Shown here piece by piece: positions 37,671 through 46,020 of a DNA stretch of 64,000 nucleotides. Source of the stretch: Candidatus Competibacteraceae bacterium (GTDB taxonomy: Bacteria; Pseudomonadota; Gammaproteobacteria; Competibacterales; Competibacteraceae); NCBI GenBank assembly GCA_016712625.1, contig JADJQQ010000003.1:62001-126000 (forward strand), in the 5' to 3' direction. A model generated the notes under the pieces. The model was not told the origin of the DNA. It saw only the letters and a list, made by a program, of their open reading frames with translations, and did not search any database. Every line of letters starts with the position of its first letter. Positions within the stretch are counted from its first letter, which is position 1. The translations under genes and the position numbers were made by a program.

Positions 37671-40600
37671 AGAACAGCAGCAGCTGGGTCGCGCACAATT
37701 GGATGCGAACTTCCGGACTCAGCTTTTCGGATTTTGGGTCCAGAAGCTTCAGGGCCAGGTCATCTCGGGATGTGATGGAGTACAGCTCCGTGACCCAGGC
37801 CACCAAACCCGCTGAGTTGGTTAGCACGATTTCCTTGCCATCGGTACCGGCCTGTTTCCAAGCAGTCGGGTTATTGGGATCGGGCACGATGCTGAATTTC
37901 CGATTGGGCTTATTCAGCTCCAGGGGAATCGGGCGCAACCCCGCATCTCCCCAGTCGGTGGCCGGGTTTCGCTCCGCCCAGATTTCCAACCAGCGCAGGG
38001 CGCGCTCACGTCGCTCTGGGCTCTCGATGCCCCCGACCAGGTCCTTCACTCGCCCAAGGCCCTTGCATAGGGGGCAGTGCGCGCGGCTGCCCATCGCCGG
38101 GGCATCAAGGCGCCAGTAGCACACGTTGCGATAGGTCCGCGCCTCCTCCTGGCTGGACCGACCGAACTGGCGGTCGACGTGGTGGGCGGAGGGCAGCCGT
38201 TGCCGGTCGAGCATGCTCAGCGAGTAAACATGGTGAAAACCCAGGCCGTGCAGCAGGCTCTTTATCTGCTGAAAGGTGTGGCCTGAGATCATCGCATCGT
38301 CGAAGAATGTGACCGAGGGCGCGCCATCCTTGGTGACGAAGGATTGCAAGCGCTCGAGGGTGAGCCCGGACAATTGGAGACCGGAGCCCCCCCTATGCCG
38401 GCGCAACGGCAGTATAGGAATGCAATGGGTTAGCACAGTATGCAGCTTGTCCTTATCTTGCAGCCAATTGGTCAGCCGCCCGATCACATGGTCGGTCACT
38501 GGATGAGACGGGAAAATCAGGATGTCATTTTGCGTGCCGGGGTCCTGTGGGAGCAGTCGGCGGAAAGCATCCGTCTCGATCATGTCCCAGAGGCGTCTAC
38601 CGTCATCGTTCAGATGGTCGCGAGAGATGCCCAGCGCCCTAAACAGATTGGCGTATACGAAGCGGGCCAACCGGCCACCCAGTATCAAGCTGATCTGATC
38701 GAGTTCCGTATCGAAGGCGAGCAGGAGATTCACCGTCAGAAGGTCATGATGGCCGCCGTAACTCCAATGGCCGAGCTTCATCGGGGTCCGGCTTGGGTCC
38801 TGCCAGGCGCCATAGCTCTCATGCGGTGTCGCCTCGTAAAGGCTCTGACCATCTTCGTCAAAGCGTGGCACGCGGAAGGCCTTCCAGCCATCCCTGGCAA
38901 TCCCAGAGGTGCGCCCTATACGTCGGTACCCATCGCGCGGCTGGGTCTCGCCGATACAATTGTCCGGCGGGGCACCACGCAACGGCTCCAGCCACGGCAG
39001 AAGATAATATCCTGGGCTGCCGTCGCCTGGCTGACGAAAGGAATCACTACTCGGGTGTCTAAAAAAATGGAATACCGTCGGGCGTTCGGCCGACAGTGTG
39101 TGATCTAGCTCCGTGAAACCTGTGACCCGGATACTGCCTATATAGACATTGATTGCACTGGCGTGCGCATCGCCGGCGAACAGGGTTGCCCGTGGCCGTT
39201 GCTGGGCGCGAAACTGGATGAGCAGGCTTTCTACCAGGTTGTCCAGCGGGATGAACCGACAGTCCAACCGTGGGAACAGCGCGGTGAGGCGTTCCAGGGT
39301 TAGGCTATAGATCGCCCGGCAGACCGGGTTGGTCAGCGTCGCGGGGAAGTCGAGATAGCCATCTAAGTAGCGCCCATCGTGCCAGTCCACCCACTCGCGA
39401 CGAAACGCCACCAGTGATCCGTCCTTACCACCATCGATGGTGTCCCAAAACCGTTTCCCGTCGTGGGATCGTAGCACGTGGAAATAGTCGGCTATCGACC
39501 ATTGCGTGTTGCCGCCGACGAATGCCGCTGTCTTAGCAGGGTCATCTTGATACAGCTTATCCCGAAGATCCAGCACCAGGCTGCGCAGATCCCGAGTAAC
39601 CAGAATGATTTGGGCGGGCGGGTGGTCCAGCTTTTCCATCAGGCGAGGCGCCCCACGGATGGCCATCAGGTAAGTCAGCGCTTCTTCGGAGATGATGTCG
39701 CCCACGACGAGCGTGCCATCTGGGCGCAGCCGACCGGGCTGCACGGACTGGCCCAAGTGGTCCTGAATCTGATCCTTCATCCAATCGCGATGGGGAAGAA
39801 CCAGAAGAACCTTGGCGCCACGATCCATCCCTTGGTCAGGACTGACCGGATCGGTCAGGCGCCAATCGTCAACGCTGACGGACGGGCCAGTGGTATTCGA
39901 TGCACTGCCCCGCAGGACCGCCAGCAGAGGGCGGCGGTCCTGCTCGGTGATCTCGCGCCAGTTGCATATGCCGGGCAATGCCGCACTGTCCATGCGATCA
40001 AGCCAGGACAGACGAGCGGTCCAGGCGAGCCCGTGAATGGGGAGGCTATCGTGTTTAGCAGCCTCGCAGTCAACGGTAAATGGACTCGCTGGGGTCGTCT
40101 CTGACTGGGTCATCGGCAGGGGCAATTCTCGTCCCCACCAGGAGTCTGCATCCCGAGCGCGCAGATAGTCCCGCGAAGGCTCCAGCAGACACCGCAACAG
40201 GTAGATTCCGCCCTTCTCCGTCGGCCGGTCCGCCTTGGTGCTGCGTCCATCGAAGACCTCCAGCATGGCCCGGTGCAGCGGGTTCGCCGATCCTCGGATG
40301 TGCTGCATGGCTTCGTTCTGCAGCAACCGCGCGATCAACCCGCAGCCACCGTCGAGGATGTAGACCTCGAAAAAGCCGGTACGGGTCCTAGAAAATGCTT
40401 GGTAGGCCGGAACCGTCTCCATCAGCGCGATACGCTTACCGTCATCCTCCCGTTTAACATGCGGTTCCATCGCGCGCCAGGTGGTCGGGGCCTGGCCCAG
40501 GCGGCCCTCCCGGTATCGAACATAGACCCCTGTGAGTCCCCAGCCGGCGCCGTACGCATGATCCACGATGTTGTGCAAGGTCTCGCGTAGCAGAATCTGC

Positions 40601-41040
40601 AAGCGATACAGCATGCCGCGATGGGCCCAGGCCGGTACCTTGTCTGTCACGACAGGGTCGATGCGAGTCTGGAGGGTTCGCCGGACCCACCCATCAATAG
40701 CTTCGAGGGTTGCCGGGCCGGACGCGAACCGCTCCGTATCGAGCGCCAGCAGCACTGCGGGCACGCAGGTGCTCTCCTCGAACGCGAGCGGGGTACGAAG
40801 GTCACGCAACTCGGGGATGTGCCCGACAGCCAACGGCTGACTGCCGACAAAGGTTCGCCTTGCCTGTTGTGACGGCTGCGACGCCCCGTCTAGCGTGGTC
40901 AACGGTTTGACCCTGGTGAGAAGGTCCAAAAAAACCTTCGCGGGCCATGAACTTGCGCAGTCGACCCCGCTCCAGGCAGTCCCGCCGGAGATCATCCTGT
41001 CCGTTGTCCAGTTATTCGAGTCTCGTCCGGCTTTGAGCAT
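37591..41040 (-). CDS. HATPase plus phosphoribosyltransferase-like multidomain protein
   Basis: An 1149-residue protein, the largest in the window. Residues about 140-290 look like a histidine-kinase ATPase: N box RETLHNIVDHAYG (152-164), G1 box YILDGGCGL and an EKGGIYLLRCLLE turn. The middle (about 330-800) has no family I know. Residues about 860-935 contain a phosphoribosyltransferase PRPP loop, VTFFDDAMISGHTF (910-923). Cys974, together with CPLC at 989-992, may bind zinc. It heads an operon with a second HATPase and a REC-phosphoesterase. The role is unknown; sensing followed by nucleotide-linked signalling is an inference. Confidence 0.75.
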   Translation of the reverse strand: MLKAGRDSNNWTTDRMISGGTAWSGVDCASSWPAKVFLDLLTRVKPLTTLDGASQPSQQARRTFVGSQPLAVGHIPELRDLRTPLAFEESTCVPAVLLALDTERFASGPATLEAIDGWVRRTLQTRIDPVVTDKVPAWAHRGMLYRLQILLRETLHNIVDHAYGAGWGLTGVYVRYREGRLGQAPTTWRAMEPHVKREDDGKRIALMETVPAYQAFSRTRTGFFEVYILDGGCGLIARLLQNEAMQHIRGSANPLHRAMLEVFDGRSTKADRPTEKGGIYLLRCLLEPSRDYLRARDADSWWGRELPLPMTQSETTPASPFTVDCEAAKHDSLPIHGLAWTARLSWLDRMDSAALPGICNWREITEQDRRPLLAVLRGSASNTTGPSVSVDDWRLTDPVSPDQGMDRGAKVLLVLPHRDWMKDQIQDHLGQSVQPGRLRPDGTLVVGDIISEEALTYLMAIRGAPRLMEKLDHPPAQIILVTRDLRSLVLDLRDKLYQDDPAKTAAFVGGNTQWSIADYFHVLRSHDGKRFWDTIDGGKDGSLVAFRREWVDWHDGRYLDGYLDFPATLTNPVCRAIYSLTLERLTALFPRLDCRFIPLDNLVESLLIQFRAQQRPRATLFAGDAHASAINVYIGSIRVTGFTELDHTLSAERPTVFHFFRHPSSDSFRQPGDGSPGYYLLPWLEPLRGAPPDNCIGETQPRDGYRRIGRTSGIARDGWKAFRVPRFDEDGQSLYEATPHESYGAWQDPSRTPMKLGHWSYGGHHDLLTVNLLLAFDTELDQISLILGGRLARFVYANLFRALGISRDHLNDDGRRLWDMIETDAFRRLLPQDPGTQNDILIFPSHPVTDHVIGRLTNWLQDKDKLHTVLTHCIPILPLRRHRGGSGLQLSGLTLERLQSFVTKDGAPSVTFFDDAMISGHTFQQIKSLLHGLGFHHVYSLSMLDRQRLPSAHHVDRQFGRSSQEEARTYRNVCYWRLDAPAMGSRAHCPLCKGLGRVKDLVGGIESPERRERALRWLEIWAERNPATDWGDAGLRPIPLELNKPNRKFSIVPDPNNPTAWKQAGTDGKEIVLTNSAGLVAWVTELYSITSRDDLALKLLDPKSEKLSPEVRIQLCATQLLLFYGEFDYDLAGEAWLSSSARPFRGTGP

Positions 41041-41057
41041 GGCTCAGGCAAGGACAC

Positions 41058-41357
41058 CTAGACCTCACCGACCCTGGCCTCGAAATTGGCTAGACTCAAC
41101 GCCAAAGACAACAGAGGCAACGGATCTGCCCAACGACAGGGTCGCAGGTCGATCTCGCAGGTACGAATCTCTTGACCTCGCCATCGCCCCTCATCCAGGC
41201 CGGCCCTGGAGGTCGCCGAACCAGGCCGCCCAGGATCGCTCATTGAGATCGGATGCGGCAACGAGATTTGTAAGCCGTCGGCCCAACGGACATCGAAGGG
41301 CTTCGGAAGGGCCGGTCGCAGCCGATCGGAGGGTCTCGGTGTATCCGCGGTATCCAT
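41058..41357 (-). CDS. Possible small gene leading the HATPase/PRTase operon
   Basis: A 99-residue frame ending 17 bases before the large gene's start. The part PKPFDVRWADGLQISLPHPI and IDLRPCRWADPLPLLSLALS has the strand-helix feel of a STAS-like domain, but I cannot assign it. It could be a separate sensor or regulator co-transcribed with the operon, or a chance frame. No strong ribosome-binding site is seen. Confidence 0.35.
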   Translation of the reverse strand: MDTADTPRPSDRLRPALPKPFDVRWADGLQISLPHPISMSDPGRPGSATSRAGLDEGRWRGQEIRTCEIDLRPCRWADPLPLLSLALSLANFEARVGEV

Positions 41358-41562
41358 GGATCCAAATCCTGTATATGCGTGAATCGCTACGGGATTCTCG
41401 GAGGCAGTTTTGTGTGAGGCATATGGTCATGGCGGATTCATTGAGTTGTCAATAGTAAACAGTTTGAGCCTTGGCGGAGCCGTGGGCCGTGAAGGGGTCA
41501 TGATCCTGCTGTCCGCCATGGGGGCGTCGGGGCGAGGATCGCGCCGGCCGCCGTCGCTTCGT

Positions 41563-41844
41563 TCACTGCAACGTCCCTTGCGGACCACCCGACCCGGCGT
41601 GGCGCGCCCCTTCAACCGTCAGCGGCGTGTCGCAGCGCGGGCCGCGATCCACCAGCAACCGCGCGATGAGAAACGCACGGTGTTCCATCAAAAAGGCCCT
41701 GCGCACCTCGTGCGGTAACTCGACCCAGCCTCGAAAATCCGCGCCGCACATCAAACAACGCCAGGCCGCTTGCGAGGTGAAAGGTTGTCGTCGGTGACTT
41801 CCATCAAGTTCGATGTTCTCAGCAAAAAATTCACGACCGCCCAA
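41563..41844 (-). CDS. Small Cys-containing hypothetical protein
   Basis: A 93-residue frame containing WRCLMCGADFRGWVELPHEV and RAFLIARLLVDRGPRC. The CxxC pair and a later Cys suggest a zinc-binding protein. Its start lies in the dispersed repeat 41784-42028. The family is unknown, and the gene may be a truncated remnant. Confidence 0.4.
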   Translation of the reverse strand: MGGREFFAENIELDGSHRRQPFTSQAAWRCLMCGADFRGWVELPHEVRRAFLMEHRAFLIARLLVDRGPRCDTPLTVEGARHAGSGGPQGTLQ

Positions 41845-42028
41845 TGCCGGCCACGGTTTCGAGCGGCGCGCGTCGATGATAGCCTCGGTCGCGCCGCCAG
41901 TGACGGCGTTGACACAGTGCGGCTAAATTAATCAGCGCGTTGTTTGCTGGGTTTTAATACAGCTTAGGGCGACTCCCAGCACTTCGTTCGCCGTGTGTCA
42001 CCATTTGGCGGGTATAGAGGCGTAGATC
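41784..42028. repeat. Dispersed direct repeat, copy B (about 245 bp)
   Basis: Second copy of the segment at 14972-15215, in the same orientation. It includes TGACACAGTGCGGCTAAATT and GGTATAGAGGCGTAGATC. It lies immediately before the AT-rich region next to a ParA gene. Confidence 0.8.
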
Positions 42029-42118
42029 TTGAGAATAAATCAATACATTTATCTGTCCGCATATTAACTCATTTAGATATATTGATGTAAAGATATCACA
42101 TATCTATCAGATATTTTT
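42029..42118. other. AT-rich segment with AGATAT-type repeats
   Basis: No gene. The stretch has several TATCTA/TAGATA motifs (TTTAGATATATTGATG, AAGATATCACATATCTATC, AGATATTTT). Similar motifs occur at 42400-42450 and 43070-43150, on either side of parA. They may be partition or operator sites. Confidence 0.5.
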
Positions 42119-42399
42119 CTATGCGATCATGGGTTTGTTATGCTTCCGAAAAGGTCGTTGACTCGCCTCTTTTAACAGATCATCCTGAGTCCTGCTCTGT
42201 TTCGGCACTCAGAATTTTGAGTTGCTTTCTTACTTCTGGAGAAACATACATAGGATTTGTACTTTATTGATACGCGATTTCTGTTGAGAAGTAGATTTCC
42301 CCTTCTCGGGTGGCGTGTTGGTTTCGCCGTCTGACGACGTTGCGACTTTTCTATCAGTACCGAAAGCTGTCGAAAAATGGGCGCGTTTGGGGCTGTCAT
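42119..42399 (-). pseudogene. Ribbon-helix-helix partition partner, frameshifted
   Basis: The N-terminal frame starts MTAPNAPIFRQLSVLIEK at 42399. A second frame has the ribbon-helix-helix core MYVSPEVRKQLKILSAETEQ, and a third ends QDDLLKEASQRPFRKHNKP at 42119. Together they resemble small RHH proteins that follow ParA in plasmid partition cassettes. Two frame changes interrupt it. It is downstream of parA on the same strand. Confidence 0.6.
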
Positions 42400-42432
42400 A
42401 ATATGATATCTTTATATATATCTATCTGTATA

Positions 42433-43059
42433 TCAATCTATCATCAACCTGAGCCAATCTAAAAGCCGTCTTATTTCGTCGGCTGCTTTTCCCGCGGGGT
42501 CGTACTCCTGCGCTCCCTGTCCTGTGAGGGCAGAGTGCATGTAGGCGCTTCGGTGAGCGAGGTAGAAAGGAACAACAGGCACCTTATAGTTTTCTTCAAG
42601 CACTCTCCGAAGTTCGTCGAAGAGGCGACCAGCATTGGGTGGTACGGCATTGAGAAGTACATAAGGGTTTTTCTTTGCTAGAAGGGCAATGTCTATGCTG
42701 TCGCTGATGGCGTGAATGTCATGCGCGGACGGCCGGGTTGGAATGAGTACAAAATCAGAGAGACGGGCAGCTTTCAAAGCCGCCGCGTCGCCGCTCTTAC
42801 CCGGCGTGTCAATAACCGTCCAATCCGCTCCGGTTTTTTGGGCTTCATTAAGTAAATGCTCCAGACGCTCGGCTTGGGCGGAAATAATGAAGGGCGTCTT
42901 CGCTTCTCGCCGCTCTCCCCATTTCGTAATGCTGGCTTGTGGGTCAATATCAATGACGAGGGTTTGAATGTTATTTTTTTCGGCTTCTACTGAAAGCGCG
43001 GCAGCGATGGTGGTTTTCCCGGTTCCGCCTTTTTGGCTCAAAATAGTGATTGTTTTCAT
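42433..43059 (-). CDS. parA: ParA-family partition ATPase
   Basis: A 208-residue ATPase beginning MKTITILSQKGGTGKTTIAA, a deviant Walker A (KGGTGKTT), followed by DIDPQASITKWG and WTVIDTPGKSGD. This is the short, DNA-binding-domain-free type (ParA of type Ib plasmid systems), which normally pairs with a small RHH protein, and the remnant at 42119-42399 fits that partner. AT-rich AGATAT repeats flank the pair. Confidence 0.93.
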   Translation of the reverse strand: MKTITILSQKGGTGKTTIAAALSVEAEKNNIQTLVIDIDPQASITKWGERREAKTPFIISAQAERLEHLLNEAQKTGADWTVIDTPGKSGDAAALKAARLSDFVLIPTRPSAHDIHAISDSIDIALLAKKNPYVLLNAVPPNAGRLFDELRRVLEENYKVPVVPFYLAHRSAYMHSALTGQGAQEYDPAGKAADEIRRLLDWLRLMID

Positions 43060-43064
43060 AAATC

Positions 43065-43165
43065 AATGAAATAAACACATTAAGATGAAAATATATAGAT
43101 ATCTTAACATCTATATTGCTAGATATAGAAACATTTAGATATAAATATTTCTAAATATGCAAATC
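43065..43165. promoter_or_regulatory. AT-rich region upstream of parA with AGATAT-type motifs
   Basis: Repeated TATAGATATCTTAACATC, CTAGATATAGAAACATTTAG and ATATAAATATTTC blocks lie just before the parA start. This composition and spacing suit an operator/centromere bound by an RHH protein, as in other type Ib partition loci. I see no precise consensus or count beyond the visual repetition. Confidence 0.5.
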
Positions 43166-43169
43166 AATT

Positions 43170-43330
43170 ATAGCAGACGACGTAGTAACGGCGGTCGGCA
43201 CCCGCGGTGCCGTCGCCGATGCGGACGGTTCCAGCACGGGTTTTGGTTTCTTTGCAGAAACCTGCAACACCAGATACTTGAGGGTGGGACGGGACACCGC
43301 CTGGGGTTTGACGCCGGGTGGCGGGAGATT
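43170..43330 (-). pseudogene. Scrap related to 14337-14879
   Basis: The minus-strand frame reads AVSRPTLKYLVLQVSAKKPK, followed by Pro/Ala/Ser-rich sequence. It resembles the ITLKRPAIQVFKKKAKP segment and tail of the small protein at 14337-14879. It has no start. It is the third trace of that gene family in the window. Confidence 0.4.
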
Positions 43331-43426
43331 TTTTTACCCCTTAATAGATGATGGTATAACTACTACATCCTGCTGCTGTTGATAAGAAGGCAGGCGCGTG
43401 AACCTCGCAAAGACGCTGCCCCCGTG

Positions 43427-44536
43427 CTAGGGGGGCGAGGCAGTCAACGGGCGTCCGGGGCGTCCGGGGCCGTTGGCGGGCCACAGCCGTCCTGGAAACG
43501 CGGGGCAGGGCACTAATCCTGCCGCGACCGTCGAGGCGATCTTCAACGCGCTCACATACCGAGGGTGAATCGCGGGGTTGTCGGAGACGTAGCAGGACCA
43601 GATTCGCTGTGTACCGCGGTAACGATCAACTGTCGGGGCCGCCAGGTGGCGATACAACGCTTTACGGTCCCCAGCGGGGCCGGCGCGCACCCAGGGCTGT
43701 TGGTAGAGCGTTTCGGCAAAGGCTTTGCCGCAACGGAAACAGGCCCTCGTAGAACCAGGCATCCCCGCCATGTGATTAAAACGCGGGCTGGCGATGAGGG
43801 TAGCCAGCGTCGCGCGGACGACGGCGCGCCACGGGTCGGTCACGGTCGCGGTGGCCTCGGCGACGGGGGGCGCGGGCGGGTTTGGACTCAACGCCGGACA
43901 AGCCGTAACCGGCAGCGGCACGGTCACTGACGGGGTGGGCGCCTCGGTCGGCCCCGAGGTGGGCAGGGTATTGCATGCGACGTCCGGGGTAGACGCTACC
44001 CTAACGGGCGAAGGTGGCTTCATGGCGTTGAACAGCCGCCAAAAGGCTGTCGAATCGCTCCAATCCACCCCGGCGTCGTGCGCGGCATAGAGCAATTGCA
44101 AACCGGCCAAGGGCAGCCGTACCCCGCTGGTGAGGGCCGCCAGCCCGGCGCTATCGAGCCGGTCGCGATCCCGTCCGCAGGCTAAAACCCGGGCCGGCGG
44201 GCACCCATCCACCCCGTCGGCCCACGGACAGCGGGTAGCCCAGCCGTGCCGCCACGCCGCGGTATAGACCATTTCCAGTTCGTCGCCCAGGACGCGCGTC
44301 AGTAAGAGATATCGCCAGGCCAGGGAGGGCGCGTGAGGCGGTATCGGCAACGGCTCGGGCAGACACTCCAAGCGATCCAGGGCCGTGACCAGCCAGGCCA
44401 GCGGTTGAGGGTCTGGGATCGGCTGAAGCCCTGGCGGACTCGCGTCCGCCAGGCACTGGAGGGTTTCAAGCGCCAAGGCCACGCGATCCGGGGGCTCGCT
44501 GGCGCACCAGCGGGCGAGGCTTTCGCCAGCGGACAC
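43427..44536 (-). CDS. Hypothetical plasmid/ICE protein with proline-rich linker
   Basis: A 369-residue frame starting at GTG 44536. The N-terminal half is helical (LAWLVTALDRLECLPEP, LAWRYLLLTRVLGDELEMVY). A Pro/Thr/Val-rich linker covers residues about 185-230. The C-terminal half has a Cys pair (ACFRCGKAF) and SCYVSDNPAIHPRYV. I do not recognise it. It reads divergently from the leader-bearing gene series to its right. Confidence 0.6.
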   Translation of the reverse strand: MSAGESLARWCASEPPDRVALALETLQCLADASPPGLQPIPDPQPLAWLVTALDRLECLPEPLPIPPHAPSLAWRYLLLTRVLGDELEMVYTAAWRHGWATRCPWADGVDGCPPARVLACGRDRDRLDSAGLAALTSGVRLPLAGLQLLYAAHDAGVDWSDSTAFWRLFNAMKPPSPVRVASTPDVACNTLPTSGPTEAPTPSVTVPLPVTACPALSPNPPAPPVAEATATVTDPWRAVVRATLATLIASPRFNHMAGMPGSTRACFRCGKAFAETLYQQPWVRAGPAGDRKALYRHLAAPTVDRYRGTQRIWSCYVSDNPAIHPRYVSALKIASTVAAGLVPCPAFPGRLWPANGPGRPGRPLTASPP

Positions 44537-44636
44537 AAGAAGCGGTCATGACGGTGATGAACGGCAGGCGTCGTGCAATGCCGCTCCATCATCGGTTGCT
44601 ATTTTTTGAGTCTGTCCATTTTGTTCTTTCCCACCT

Positions 44637-44696
44637 GGGGATGCTCCAATCCCCGGTTTGGGGCGTGGCGTGTCCCTTTTTGCCAAGGAGACTGTC
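44637..44696 (+). promoter_or_regulatory. Structured 5' leader 1
   Basis: GGGGATGCTCCAATCCCC forms a hairpin, followed by a G-rich stretch (GGTTTGGGGCGTGGCG), TCCCTTTTT, then AAGGAG and ATG 44697. The same order of elements precedes the genes at 45832, 46496, 47049, 47590, 48048 and 50111. Confidence 0.6.
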
Positions 44697-45419
44697 ATGC
44701 CACGTTACCCGTTTCCCTTTCTCATCGTGAGTCCGTTCGTCGGTGGGCTCTTTCTTTTAGCCGCATCGACGCGGCCCTGGCTGACCCTGTGGGTGTTTTT
44801 AGCTCATGTAAGCGGTCGGATCGGTGCTGTTCTGGCATTTGCCCTGACCGTTGTAGCCACGTTACTCACGTCGTTGCGCACGGCCCTGCCGCTTGTTCCG
44901 AAGGCGTTGGATAACCGCCTGGTGCGTCATCTCACCCTCCTGGCCGTTTTGGCCGTTTTGGGTCGCGCCACCCCGTTGGGTGGGTGGGCGGTGTTGTTCT
45001 TAGCCGCCGTGCTGCCGTGGTCGGGTCCTGCTCGGAAGCGATACCCCGCGGATACAGAACACCCACAGCCCTCTGATGAGGCCACGTTTGCCGGGTTGCT
45101 TGGCACGCTTTCCGAGACCGAGATTCGCCAGAAAGCGACGCAATTTCGCGATCAGTTGCGCGAGCCCGCGCTGACCTCCTGTCAACGACAGGCTATTTGG
45201 CGACGCCGGAACCTGTGCTATCACGTGCTGGATGAGCGGCGGCGTCACCATCGGGCGCCACATCCGATCACACCGTCGCGAACACCTCTTAAACCGGGTG
45301 TTGCCGGGGGATTGAGGGTCGGCGACGAGCCTAATCCCCCCGGTACAGCACGGTTTGTATCGTTTCATGACGCGCGGCCCGTCGGGCGATCAAGGACGTG
45401 GGCGGTATCCCGTGCATAA
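44697..45419 (+). CDS. Membrane-anchored hypothetical protein
   Basis: ATG 44697 follows AAGGAG at good spacing; the frame extends further upstream only through the leader. The 240-residue product has about three hydrophobic segments in the first 110 residues (FLIVSPFVGGLFLLAAS, AVLAFALTVVATLLTSL, GGWAVLFLAAVLPW) and then a charged cytoplasmic tail with RQKATQFRDQLREP. Family unknown. It may belong to the conjugation or maintenance functions of the element. Confidence 0.65.
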   Translation: MPRYPFPFLIVSPFVGGLFLLAASTRPWLTLWVFLAHVSGRIGAVLAFALTVVATLLTSLRTALPLVPKALDNRLVRHLTLLAVLAVLGRATPLGGWAVLFLAAVLPWSGPARKRYPADTEHPQPSDEATFAGLLGTLSETEIRQKATQFRDQLREPALTSCQRQAIWRRRNLCYHVLDERRRHHRAPHPITPSRTPLKPGVAGGLRVGDEPNPPGTARFVSFHDARPVGRSRTWAVSRA

Positions 45420-45674
45420 AGGATCGGTTGCAAATTGCAGATCGAAAATCGCATCCAATCGTACCCGATCCTCTCGTTCAATGGCCGACAGCGCCTGGTA
45501 TTCGGCCCAAATCACGGCGGCAATCGCCTCATCCCAGTCATCCGCGGTCGCCAGATGTTCAACGGCTATCCCGTGGCGCGCAAAACGCGGGCCTAGTTGT
45601 TCGCGCGCCTTTTTCGTAAGAACAAAGGTCGTGGGCTTCAGCGGGTTCAGTAAAAAGTACGTCGGCGTGTCCAT
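45390..45674 (-). CDS. Small hypothetical protein, paralogue of 46002-46310
   Basis: A 94-residue protein starting MDTPTYFLLNPLKPTTFVLT with CAGGAGCG before the ATG. The segment RFARHGIAVEHLATADDWDEA parallels RFAQFGIRIETITTYEDYRTA in the next minus-strand gene, so the two are paralogues. Function unknown. It overlaps the end of the convergent membrane-protein gene. Confidence 0.65.
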   Translation of the reverse strand: MDTPTYFLLNPLKPTTFVLTKKAREQLGPRFARHGIAVEHLATADDWDEAIAAVIWAEYQALSAIEREDRVRLDAIFDLQFATDPLCTGYRPRP

Positions 45675-45754
45675 AAGACGCTCCTGGGCCTGATGGTTAA
45701 GAGGCTTAACACGACATCGCCGTTAAGCAAGCCCGTTTTCGGTCATCCGAGGCG

Positions 45755-45831
45755 GTTTTTTTTAAACCCTGTTGGGACGTAGCCGTCCCCTGGGGGCCGG
45801 GTGCGTCTCCGTTTTTTTAAAGGAGAACACC
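45755..45831 (+). promoter_or_regulatory. Structured 5' leader 2
   Basis: TTGGGACGTAGCCGTCCCC (hairpin GGGAC/GTCCC), then TGGGGGCCGGGTGCGTCTCC, seven T, AAAGGAG and ATG 45832. The T-run directly after a GC-rich element and before the ribosome-binding site suggests a transcription attenuator. Confidence 0.65.
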
Positions 45832-46020
45832 ATGAATCATTCAGATTGGCGGGAGTTTTATCGCTGGCTTGAAACCGCAAGCCCGGAAGAGCTGCGGGAA
45901 AAAGACCAGCGAATTGAAGGGGTCCTCAAGCTCTTGAAGGATCAAGACGTGCGCAAAGATGCGCTGAGGATGCGTCGGGAGATCGAAAGTACCCTTCTCG
46001 ATCATCTCTCCCGGCGTTGA
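45832..46020 (+). CDS. Small helical protein
   Basis: A 62-residue protein from ATG 45832, MNHSDWREFYRWLETASPEE..., fully helical and highly charged (EELREKDQRIEGVLKLLKD), with possible coiled-coil character. Family unknown. Expression is likely to be governed by the leader just upstream. Its 3' end overlaps the convergent gene at 46002. Confidence 0.65.
   Translation: MNHSDWREFYRWLETASPEELREKDQRIEGVLKLLKDQDVRKDALRMRREIESTLLDHLSRR

Noticed and set aside
38440..39108. 222-residue open frame on the plus strand
   Set aside because: Antisense to the 1149-residue HATPase/PRTase gene; composition looks non-native and no ribosome-binding site is seen.
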